Shown in pieces: positions 1 to 6,160 of a stretch of DNA of 7,845 nucleotides. Source of the DNA: Clostridia bacterium (GTDB taxonomy: Bacteria; Bacillota; Clostridia; Lachnospirales; CAG-274); NCBI GenBank assembly GCA_030536675.1, contig JAUNPM010000066.1:1-7845 (forward strand), in the 5' to 3' direction. The notes beneath the pieces were generated by a model, which saw nothing but the letters and a program-made list of their open reading frames with translations, was not told the DNA's origin and did no database searches. Each line of letters begins with the position of its first letter. Within the stretch, counting starts at the first letter, position 1. The position numbers and the translations under genes are program-made.

Positions 1-1537
1 AAGTAAATCTTCTGAACTCAGTACGGTAAAATTCACCGTTTTCTCTTTCATTCATATAATCTATGGCTTCCTCCGTACCGTCAATGTACTTAACATATGC
101 CTCCCTTGAAGTGGTTCTGTCAAGCCCTTCATAGCTTGAAAACATACATTCCGCAAATACGCATATAAATATTATACCCATAAGTCCGCCAAGCATATCG
201 GGCTTTGAATTTTTATATGAATAAATAATAAACGCATATATTATCATAGCCACAATATTTATAATAATGTCGCTGTTTGTAAGCACCCTGTCTATATCCT
301 GAATAGCGGGAACCATAACAAATTCCGTAACAAGTATAACTACAGTATAAAGTATTGCCGCATACACAACAAACTCAAACCTGCAGGTCTTAATATTAAT
401 AAGCCCCTTATAAGCAATATAAAGCATAATAAAGCTGTATATAAACGTATATCTGTGAGGCAGGTTAGACGGGAAGTGGAAACCGTGTATCATAAAGTCC
501 AAAGGCTTTATACAAGCACACAGAAGCATTAATATAAGCAACAATGACATTAACCATTTTTCCCTCTTATTTATCTTAGTGTTAAAGAAATAAAGAGGAA
601 TAAGCATCATTGTTATTACACCGCTGTAAACATTGGGAAGGTCCTCATTTCTTGCAAGCACAACAGGTCTTGCACCTATAAAGTGGTTTGTTATAAGCTG
701 ATATACATTTTCATATATTTCAAATTTAGGGAAGCTTGTATCGCTTGTTGCAGTTTGTCCCAATGCTATTGCAACGGGAGCAAGAATAAACATTGCAGTA
801 AGTGCAGCTATAATTGACACTATAGCAAATTTTATCATTCTGGCGATCATTACCCTGCTGTTTTTCTTCCACTCGTAGTTTGCAAAAAGCACAACCATAA
901 AATAAGCGGCAGTAAACACACACACAAGCACAGCCATATAAAAGTTTACTATCATTGTAAGAGTTAAAGAAACATAATATAAAATATGCTTGTTTTGGTG
1001 AATAAGCCTTTCAACTCCCAGAGCAACAATAGGGAAAAGAGCAACGGAATCAAGCCACATAACATTCCAGTAATAGCCTGTCATAAATGCAGTAAAGGCA
1101 TAAAGCAAGCCAAACACAAGTATTGACAGATCATTTTTATTAAAATGCTCTTTCAGATAATAAGAAAAGAAAGAGGCACTGAAAGCTGTTTTTAACAATA
1201 TAAATATTGCAAGCGCCTCAGGAAGCAGCTTCTGAGGAAAAAGCAATATTAAAAAGCTTATGGGCGATGCCGTATAATATGCCATCTGTGTTACAAATTC
1301 CTTACCAAGTCCGCCCTCCCAGCTGTACATTAAACTTTGACCGTTTAATATACGGCTTCTCAACTCTTCGTGAAAAGGTGCATACTGATGATAAAGGTCA
1401 ACCTTTAAAACTATCTGATCCCCAAAAGGATAAACACGCCTTAATATATATGTTATACACATAATAACAGCGGCGCAAAAGAAAGACGCAATTACAAATC
1501 GGTTTTCATAAAACCAGTTTTTTCTACTGTTTTCCAT
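1..1537 (-). CDS. yfhO: YfhO-family polytopic membrane glycosyltransferase (3' end beyond window)
   Basis: The reading frame is open from an ATG at 1537 to the window edge, giving 512 residues with no stop. Family members are commonly around 850 residues, so roughly the last 40% is missing. YfhO proteins are GT-C-like membrane enzymes thought to transfer a sugar from undecaprenyl phosphate to a surface polymer outside the cell; in Bacillus subtilis YfhO works with CsbB to glycosylate lipoteichoic acid. Seen in the sequence: a first membrane segment at about residues 14-32, then the family signature YPFGD...DLYHQYAPFHEEL (36-59, with the acidic D47 where GT-C enzymes carry their catalytic Asp), SLMYSWEGGLG (68-78), AYYTASP (86-92), YWNVMWLD (156-163) and HGFHFPSNLPHRYTF (351-365). 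About a dozen hydrophobic segments follow one another up to residue 465, after which a soluble, presumably extracellular part begins (EFYRTEFRR). The start is set by AAGGAG eight bases upstream. Its ATG overlaps the gtrA stop by one base (TAATG), so translation is probably coupled. Confidence 0.9.
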   Translation of the reverse strand, partial: MENSRKNWFYENRFVIASFFCAAVIMCITYILRRVYPFGDQIVLKVDLYHQYAPFHEELRSRILNGQSLMYSWEGGLGKEFVTQMAYYTASPISFLILLFPQKLLPEALAIFILLKTAFSASFFSYYLKEHFNKNDLSILVFGLLYAFTAFMTGYYWNVMWLDSVALFPIVALGVERLIHQNKHILYYVSLTLTMIVNFYMAVLVCVFTAAYFMVVLFANYEWKKNSRVMIARMIKFAIVSIIAALTAMFILAPVAIALGQTATSDTSFPKFEIYENVYQLITNHFIGARPVVLARNEDLPNVYSGVITMMLIPLYFFNTKINKREKWLMSLLLILMLLCACIKPLDFMIHGFHFPSNLPHRYTFIYSFIMLYIAYKGLINIKTCRFEFVVYAAILYTVVILVTEFVMVPAIQDIDRVLTNSDIIINIVAMIIYAFIIYSYKNSKPDMLGGLMGIIFICVFAECMFSSYEGLDRTTSREAYVKYIDGTEEAIDYMNERENGEFYRTEFRRFT

Positions 1538-1977
1538 TATTTTTCTCCTTTTTTAAATATAAATAATTTACTGAAAATATAATTTAACACAACTATCACA
1601 AATTGTGCCACAATTTTACACACACTATCGTTTATATGTAAAATACTTACAGTCACATTCATCCACACAACCTCAAAGCCCAGAGATAACAGCCTTGCAC
1701 TTACAAAAGCTGTTATTTCCTTAAAAAGAGTACTTAAAGATACTGACCTTGAGCGGAACACAAAAAACTTATTGGTAACATAAGCAAATGCTACGGCAAG
1801 TACCCAGCTTCCTATATTTGATATATTCATCTGTAATGCCGTAACCTGTCCCCCTCCCGTAAGAAGGAGCTTTATAAGCTCATAGCTTCCAAGGCTCACA
1901 ACAGTTGTCAGCACTCCAAACACAAGATAGCTTATTGTTTCTCTGTTTGCCACTTTGGAAATTATTTTATTTATCAT
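1537..1977 (-). CDS. gtrA: GtrA-family membrane protein, putative lipid-linked sugar flippase
   Basis: A 146-residue protein, normal size for the GtrA family, with four predicted membrane helices at roughly residues 15-37, 49-74, 86-110 and 119-140. The two family hallmarks are visible: AYVTNKFFVF (65-74) at the end of helix 2 and NYIFSKLFIF (132-141) at the end of helix 4, each followed by basic residues. GtrA proteins are believed to flip undecaprenyl-phosphate-linked monosaccharide across the cytoplasmic membrane; this is the accepted model rather than something the sequence proves. It lies between the lipid-sugar synthase and the YfhO transferase. Its ATG overlaps the upstream stop as ATGA (1974-1977), and its stop overlaps the downstream start by one base. 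An AAGGAG site sits seven bases before the ATG. Homologues include GtcA of Listeria. Confidence 0.92.
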   Translation of the reverse strand: MINKIISKVANRETISYLVFGVLTTVVSLGSYELIKLLLTGGGQVTALQMNISNIGSWVLAVAFAYVTNKFFVFRSRSVSLSTLFKEITAFVSARLLSLGFEVVWMNVTVSILHINDSVCKIVAQFVIVVLNYIFSKLFIFKKGEK

Positions 1978-2933
1978 TTGTTACTCCTTCCGTAATCATC
2001 AACAGGCTCGTCTATATTTGTTTTTCCTATAATATATACGGGTCTGTTTTTGACTTCAATGTATATTTTAGCCATATATTCTCCCAGAATACCGCAGCAC
2101 AATATTATACAGCCGCCAAGGAATAAAAGTATTGCAATTATTGACGCATATCCGGGGAAATCCTTGCCGTGCACAAGCGTTTTTATTATAACAAAGAAAA
2201 GATAAACAAACGAAGATGCGGCAACAATAGTTCCCAAATATATGGCAATTTTAAGAGGAACCGTTGAAAATGCCGTAATACCCTCCATAGCATATTTAAA
2301 CAAGCCCCAAAAGCTCCATTTTGTTTCACCTGCCGCTCTTTCAACGTCTTCAAAATCTATCCATTTTGTATTGAAGCCTACCCAGCTGAAAATACCCTTG
2401 CTGAATCTCTGGACCTCTCCCATAGATATAACGGCATTTATCATTTTTCTGTTCATCATTCTGAAATCTCCTGCACCGTCAGGCATATCCACATCTGATA
2501 TTTTATTTATAAATTTATAAAAGTTTCTTGTAAATAAGGTTCTTAAAAAGGGATCACCGTCACGTGTTGACCTGTTGGTGGCACAGCAGTCATATCCCTC
2601 TTCCATAGCCTTTAGCATAAGAGGTATAAGAGTTGGCGGGTGCTGCAGGTCTGCGTCCATAACCACCGCATAATCTCCTCTTGAATTTTTAAGCCCTGCA
2701 AACATAGCCGATTCCTTACCGAAATTTCTTGAAAAAGATATATATTTTACTCTTTCATCATTTAACGCAATGTCTTTCATTATTGACAAAGTGTCATCCT
2801 TGCTGCCATCGTCTATAAATATAAAGTTAAAATCATAACCGTCTATTGAATTTATCACTTTACAGCTTTCTTCATAAAACATTCTGAGAACAGCCGACTC
2901 ATTATAGCAAGGGACTATTAATTCTACAAGCAT
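1974..2933 (-). CDS. csbB: CsbB/DPM1-like GT2 glycosyltransferase (undecaprenyl-phosphate sugar synthase)
   Basis: A 319-residue inverting family 2 glycosyltransferase of the dolichol-phosphate-mannose-synthase/GtrB/CsbB type. It should transfer a sugar from a nucleotide donor to undecaprenyl phosphate on the inner face of the membrane. Visible motifs: PCYNE (8-12), FIDDGSKDDT (39-48), the metal-binding VMDADLQHPP (91-100), GDFRMM (155-160) and QRFSKGIFSWVGF (175-187). Two C-terminal membrane helices follow at about 226-250 and 262-285, then a short cytoplasmic tail, matching CsbB/GtrB architecture. It is the first gene of the operon with gtrA and yfhO. An AAGGAG site at 2940-2945 lies six bases before the ATG, and a promoter lies just upstream. 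The donor sugar cannot be read from sequence: B. subtilis CsbB is tied to GlcNAc, but glucose or another hexose is equally possible here. The symbol is by family resemblance. Confidence 0.93.
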   Translation of the reverse strand: MLVELIVPCYNESAVLRMFYEESCKVINSIDGYDFNFIFIDDGSKDDTLSIMKDIALNDERVKYISFSRNFGKESAMFAGLKNSRGDYAVVMDADLQHPPTLIPLMLKAMEEGYDCCATNRSTRDGDPFLRTLFTRNFYKFINKISDVDMPDGAGDFRMMNRKMINAVISMGEVQRFSKGIFSWVGFNTKWIDFEDVERAAGETKWSFWGLFKYAMEGITAFSTVPLKIAIYLGTIVAASSFVYLFFVIIKTLVHGKDFPGYASIIAILLFLGGCIILCCGILGEYMAKIYIEVKNRPVYIIGKTNIDEPVDDYGRSNK

Positions 2934-2967
2934 AATAATCTCCTTTCTCTTTTAAACATACATAATT

Positions 2968-2996
2968 ATTGTACCTTAAATTCAGCAATATAGCAA
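2968..2996 (-). promoter_or_regulatory. Sigma-A type promoter of the csbB-gtrA-yfhO operon
   Basis: Read on the minus strand: -35 TTGCTA (2996-2991, four of six consensus bases), a 17-base spacer, and -10 TACAAT (2973-2968, five of six). The -10 box ends 34 bases before the csbB ATG and leaves room for a short leader holding the AAGGAG site. The optimal spacing and position make this the best candidate. It is predicted from sequence only. Confidence 0.65.
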
Positions 2997-3004
2997 TAAA
3001 TTTT

Positions 3005-3034
3005 TTGTATTTTTATATTAAATTTGGCTAAAAT
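3005..3034 (+). promoter_or_regulatory. Possible promoter of the OPT transporter gene
   Basis: The best pair I see on the plus strand is TTGTAT (3005-3010), 18 bases, then TAAAAT (3029-3034, five of six of the -10 consensus). The -35 match is weak (three of six). GATAAT at 3050-3055 is an alternative -10 but has no convincing -35 at a normal distance. A promoter somewhere in 3000-3060 is expected because the neighbouring operon runs the other way. Confidence 0.35.
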
Positions 3035-3078
3035 AACATTGAATACAACGATAATCATTACGAAAGGTAGTTTTGCAT

Positions 3079-4881
3079 ATGAACAAAAAGCAGGAACTAA
3101 CATATACATCGGTAATAACAGGTATTCTTCTTGCAATAGCATTCGGAGGAGCAAACGCTTATCTGGGCTTAAGAGTAGGTATGACGGTTTCAGCCTCAAT
3201 ACCTGCCGCAGTTCTTTCAATGGGGATCATAAGAATTGTTTTAAAAAGAAATTCCATTCTTGAAAACAATATGGTCCAAACCATAGGCTCCGCAGGGGAA
3301 TCCATAGCAGCAGGCGCCATATTTACACTTCCCGCCCTTTTTATGTGGTCGGCACAATGGGGAACAGCCCCACCGTCATTGCTTGAAATATGCCTTATAT
3401 CCTTTTGCGGAGGAATACTGGGCATATCATTTATGATACCCTTAAGGAGCGTTCTTATTTCAAATCCAAACGAGAACCTTCCCTATCCCGAAGGCACAGC
3501 CTGTGCCGAAGTTCTTATGGCAGGAGAGGAGAAAGGTGCCTCCGCCTCCTCCGTATTTAAAGGGCTTACATTTGCCGGAATATATAAAATAATTACAGAC
3601 GGTTTGGGACTTTTCCCGTCACAGCTACACTATGAGCCAAAATCATTTAAAGGAAGCGGCATAGGCATAGACATACTTCCCGCCCTTACGGGAGTAGGCT
3701 ATATATGCGGTCCTAAGATCTCATCATATATGCTTGGAGGAGGAATATTGTCTTGGCTTGTGCTTATGCCTCTTTTATGCTTTACGGGCAATACAGAGCT
3801 TAATAATATGACCTCTCACGAAATATGGAGCAGTTATATAAGATATATAGGTGCAGGAGCAGTTGCCGCAGGTGGAATAATAAGCCTTGTTAAATCTCTC
3901 CCACTTATAATAACCACATTTTCAAAGGCATTTAAAGGCTTAAACAAAGATAACAAAGAAGAAAACAAGGACATACCCTTTAAAATAATACTTTTTCTTA
4001 TTTTATTGTTAATATTAATAATATGGCTGGTTCCCTTTATACCCGTTACATTTACGGGAGCTGTCATTATTGCCCTTTTCGGCTTCTTTTTTGCAACGGT
4101 CTCATCTCGTCTTGTGGGGCTTGTAGGCAGTTCAAACAACCCTGTATCAGGTATGACGATCGCAACACTTCTTATATCAGCCTTTATTCTTAAAGCAAGC
4201 GGTTATGACCCAAGAAGCGGAATGGTAGGCGCAATAGCCATAGGCTCTGTAATATGTATAGTTACGGCAATAGCGGGAGATACATCACAGGATCTTAAGA
4301 CAGGTCATATTCTGGGCGCAACTCCTTGGAAGCAGCAAATAGGCGAATATATAGGAGTATCAGTTTCATCACTTTTTATAGGCGCCATACTTTTTCTTTT
4401 AAACAAAGCCTGGGGATACGGTTCAAGCGAGCTTCCCGCACCTCAAGCTACACTTATGAAGCTTGTTGTTGAGGGTGTAATGGGCGGTTCTCTCCCTTGG
4501 GGACTTGTTTTAACGGGAGCATTTATTGCCGTATTTATTGAAATAATAGGTGTTCCCGTACTCCCCTTTTGTATAGGGCTTTATCTTCCCATACATTTAA
4601 GTATGGGTATAATGTCGGGAGGACTTATACGTCTTTGGTCTGACAGCAAGAAAATCGACAGCAAAAGCGGTGTACTTTATTCTTCCGGTATGATAGCGGG
4701 AGAAGGTCTTGTAGGCATACTTCTTGCCGTATTTGCAATTATTCCCGCAGGCACATCCACACTGGGAGATTTCATAAACATATCAGAAAAAATCTCCTTT
4801 GGAAGCATAGGCGGCGGCATAGCCTTTATACTTCTTTGCATAAGTTTAATATACAACATCAATTCACACTCCAAAAAATAA
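3079..4881 (+). CDS. OPT-family oligopeptide/metal-chelate transporter
   Basis: A 600-residue polytopic membrane protein of the bacterial oligopeptide transporter (OPT) family, near the usual length of bacterial members. The family imports small peptides or metal-ligand complexes, driven by an ion gradient; the substrate here cannot be told from sequence. Visible signatures, numbered from the ATG at 3079: AFGGANAYLGLRVGMTVSAS (21-40), NLPYPEGTACAEVLMAGEEK (133-152), SSNNPVSGMT (351-360), YDPRSGMVGAIAIGS (376-390) and IAGDTSQDLKTGHILGATPW (398-417). Hydrophobic segments fill nearly the whole length. One charged cytoplasmic-type stretch (about 285-302, rich in K, N, D and E) splits it into two halves. 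An in-frame TTG at 3073 would add Met-His. I prefer the ATG because TTG is rare, but the SD-like AAAGGTAG (3063-3070) lies close and does not decide the matter cleanly. It is a single gene, divergent from the csbB operon and convergent with lrgAB, with a terminator straight after its TAA. Confidence 0.93.
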   Translation: MNKKQELTYTSVITGILLAIAFGGANAYLGLRVGMTVSASIPAAVLSMGIIRIVLKRNSILENNMVQTIGSAGESIAAGAIFTLPALFMWSAQWGTAPPSLLEICLISFCGGILGISFMIPLRSVLISNPNENLPYPEGTACAEVLMAGEEKGASASSVFKGLTFAGIYKIITDGLGLFPSQLHYEPKSFKGSGIGIDILPALTGVGYICGPKISSYMLGGGILSWLVLMPLLCFTGNTELNNMTSHEIWSSYIRYIGAGAVAAGGIISLVKSLPLIITTFSKAFKGLNKDNKEENKDIPFKIILFLILLLILIIWLVPFIPVTFTGAVIIALFGFFFATVSSRLVGLVGSSNNPVSGMTIATLLISAFILKASGYDPRSGMVGAIAIGSVICIVTAIAGDTSQDLKTGHILGATPWKQQIGEYIGVSVSSLFIGAILFLLNKAWGYGSSELPAPQATLMKLVVEGVMGGSLPWGLVLTGAFIAVFIEIIGVPVLPFCIGLYLPIHLSMGIMSGGLIRLWSDSKKIDSKSGVLYSSGMIAGEGLVGILLAVFAIIPAGTSTLGDFINISEKISFGSIGGGIAFILLCISLIYNINSHSKK

Positions 4882-4883
4882 AT

Positions 4884-4926
4884 AACATACCTCCTGAAGG
4901 TCATAAACCCTCAGGAGGTATGTTTT
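4884..4926. terminator. Bidirectional intrinsic terminator shared by the OPT gene and lrgB
   Basis: A perfect 13-bp inverted repeat pairs 4885-4897 (ACATACCTCCTGA) with 4911-4923 (TCAGGAGGTATGT), extendable by one A-T pair, around a 13-base loop. On the plus strand the stem runs into TTTTATT. On the minus strand it runs into TTATTTATTTTTT. The OPT stop codon ends 3 bases before the hairpin on one side, and the lrgB stop begins 4 bases beyond it on the other, as expected for a shared terminator between convergent genes. Confidence 0.9.
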
Positions 4927-4927
4927 A

Positions 4928-5614
4928 TTATGCAAATATCTGTATTGCCGCAACGGTTATTATTCCCGCCACAGCAATTGAAAGACTGCTCATTGCGCCT
5001 TCCACTTCTCCTATTTCAAATGCCTTTGAAGTTCCCACTGCGTGAGATGATGTTCCTATGGCAATTCCCACTGCAACAGGCTCCGTAATTTTAAATACCT
5101 TACACACACCCCTGCACATTACATTTCCCACGATTCCCGTAACAATAATTGCCGCAGCGGCAAGAGTATCCACACCACCAAGCTCATCGGCAAGACTCAT
5201 ACCTATTGCAGTTGTTATTGACTTTGGCAGCAATGATATTTCCATTCCCTTATCAAAGCCGAAAATAATACAAAACAAAAATACCGTTACAAGACTTGTA
5301 AATACTCCCGATATTATTCCGCCCAAAACAGCCTTGTAATTTTTCTTAAGCAAATGAAGCTGTTCATACAAAGGCACTGCAAGACACACGGTAGCAGGAG
5401 TAAGCAGCCAGCTTAAAATTTCAGAGCTTTCTCTGTAATCTTCATAGTCTATGTTAAATATGATCAATACAAGTATAACAAAGGCTATTGATATAAGCAA
5501 AGGATTTGCTATGCCCGTTTTAAATTTTTTATTTAACAAAACACCTATACCATATCCCATAACACTTATTGCTATGCCCCAATAGGCACTGTTATTTAAT
5601 ATATTACTTATCAT
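4928..5614 (-). CDS. lrgB: LrgB/CidB-family membrane protein (antiholin-like / carboxylate transport)
   Basis: A 228-residue polytopic protein of the CidB/LrgB family at full length. Diagnostic motifs are present: LLTPATVCLAVPLYEQ (70-85), SLLPKSITTAIGMSLADELG (127-146), TGIVGNVMCRGVCK (159-172) and the strongly conserved GTSSHAVGTSKAFE (187-200) followed by EGAMSSLSIAVAGIIT (205-220). LrgAB pairs were first described as modulators of murein hydrolase activity and autolysis in Staphylococcus. Relatives in B. subtilis (PftAB) and Streptococcus mutans act in pyruvate transport, and a plant chloroplast LrgAB fusion (PLGG1) carries glycolate/glycerate. A small-carboxylate role is therefore plausible but unproven here. 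The ATG at 5614 lies inside the end of lrgA (11-base overlap), with AGAGGGA eight bases upstream, so the two are translationally coupled. No LytSR-type two-component regulator is in the window. Confidence 0.93.
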   Translation of the reverse strand: MISNILNNSAYWGIAISVMGYGIGVLLNKKFKTGIANPLLISIAFVILVLIIFNIDYEDYRESSEILSWLLTPATVCLAVPLYEQLHLLKKNYKAVLGGIISGVFTSLVTVFLFCIIFGFDKGMEISLLPKSITTAIGMSLADELGGVDTLAAAAIIVTGIVGNVMCRGVCKVFKITEPVAVGIAIGTSSHAVGTSKAFEIGEVEGAMSSLSIAVAGIITVAAIQIFA

Positions 5615-5963
5615 TTTGAGAATCCCTCTTTATTATAAATTGAGTAACTCTTCCCGATACCACCATTACCGCAACAGTTGTCACAACAATTGTAAACAAC
5701 ACGGGAAGCAGAACAGGAATTATCATATCCTGCACTGTTATCAGCTTTGCACCTGCAGGTATAAACATAAGCGGCATAATCAATATAAGATATTTTGCGC
5801 TTTCTTTCACCCATTCAAGCTTTATAATGCCCGTCATAAGCAAAGCAAGCATAATAATAAGTCCGTAAATACTTGCAGGAATAGGCAAAGGAAGATACTT
5901 ATATATCAATTCCGCAAAAAAGGTTATAACCAGAATAAGCCCAAACTGAAATACATATTTCAC
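5604..5963 (-). CDS. lrgA: LrgA/CidA-family holin-like membrane protein
   Basis: A 119-residue holin-like protein of the CidA/LrgA family, normal in size. It has four hydrophobic segments at about residues 5-22, 28-46, 58-74 and 84-104 and a charged tail. Family marks: PLPIPASIYGL (25-35) between helices 1 and 2, and LMFIPAGAKLI (65-75) after helix 3. It is presumed to form a membrane complex with LrgB, encoded next with an 11-base overlap. The start is GTG at 5963: AGGAG lies nine bases upstream, and no in-frame ATG is close enough to replace it, since the ATG at 5956 is out of frame. The first codon downstream that matches the family start is the GTG itself (MKYVFQFG...). Expression is likely from the promoter at 5995-6023. 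Confidence 0.92.
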   Translation of the reverse strand: MKYVFQFGLILVITFFAELIYKYLPLPIPASIYGLIIMLALLMTGIIKLEWVKESAKYLILIMPLMFIPAGAKLITVQDMIIPVLLPVLFTIVVTTVAVMVVSGRVTQFIIKRDSQNDK

Positions 5964-5972
5964 TTAAGTCAT

Positions 5973-5977
5973 CTCCT
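5973..5977 (-). promoter_or_regulatory. Ribosome binding site that fixes the lrgA GTG start
   Basis: AGGAG on the minus strand ends nine bases before GTG at 5963. It supports a GTG start rather than a downstream ATG for lrgA. Confidence 0.75.
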
Positions 5978-5994
5978 AAAAAAATAATAAAGAC

Positions 5995-6023
5995 AGTATA
6001 CTCCTAAATTTATCAATTTACAA
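5995..6023 (-). promoter_or_regulatory. Sigma-A type promoter of lrgAB
   Basis: On the minus strand, -35 TTGTAA (6023-6018, four of six) and -10 TATACT (6000-5995, five of six) are separated by exactly 17 bases. The -10 is 31 bases upstream of the lrgA GTG. It lies just past the terminator of the upstream lipoprotein gene, so lrgAB should be an independent transcription unit. Confidence 0.7.
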
Positions 6024-6061
6024 CATTTTTTTACAAAATCTTAATAAATTAATTCCCATTT

Positions 6062-6093
6062 AAAAAAGAGCCGCTGATTTAAAACGGCTCTTT
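6062..6093 (-). terminator. Intrinsic terminator of the lipoprotein gene
   Basis: A perfect 9-bp inverted repeat pairs 6065-6073 (AAAGAGCCG) with 6085-6093 (CGGCTCTTT) around an 11-base loop. Read on the minus strand, the GC-rich stem ends in TTTTTT (6067-6062). It lies about 70 bases after the TAG of the lipoprotein gene and before the lrgAB promoter. Confidence 0.85.
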
Positions 6094-6100
6094 AAGAAAA

Positions 6101-6155
6101 CTTAATATAATTAAGCATATTATTAACATTATTTACTGTATCGCAATTTAAATTG
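6101..6155. repeat. Two short AT-rich palindromes in the 3' untranslated region
   Basis: CTTAAT-ATA-ATTAAG (6101-6115) and the perfect 12-base palindrome CAATTTAAATTG (6144-6155) lie between the lipoprotein stop codon and its terminator. In DNA this AT-rich such palindromes may be chance. No function is assigned. Confidence 0.4.
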
Positions 6156-6160
6156 TCTGA

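Noticed and set aside
1207..1464. 85-codon plus-strand open frame
   Set aside because: It is antisense to the well-supported yfhO gene and shows no family motif or ribosome binding site worth noting.
2966..3263. Short open frames on both strands across the csbB/OPT intergenic region
   Set aside because: They overlap the promoters and the start of the OPT gene, lack ribosome binding sites and have low-complexity or shadow-like translations.
3834..4139. 101-codon minus-strand open frame inside the OPT gene
   Set aside because: The plus-strand frame carries clear OPT signatures through this region; the antisense frame is a shadow.
4913..5088. A full AGGAGGT ribosome binding sequence in the terminator stem, 10 bases before ATG 4930, opening a 52-codon plus-strand frame
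   Set aside because: The frame runs antisense through lrgB, encodes no recognisable protein, and the SD sequence is locked in the stem of a terminator that explains it fully.
5964..5972. Minimal ATG-ACT-TAA frame directly abutting the lrgA GTG, suggestive of a regulatory start-stop
   Set aside because: The AGGAG is immediately next to this ATG with no spacing, so it could not serve it; the same site is well placed for the GTG. Treated as chance.
5616..5987. 123-codon plus-strand open frame rich in His, Tyr, Asn and Lys
   Set aside because: Antisense shadow of lrgA; its composition (HNNCKQHGKQN-type) is what complementing a hydrophobic membrane gene gives, and it covers the lrgAB promoter side.
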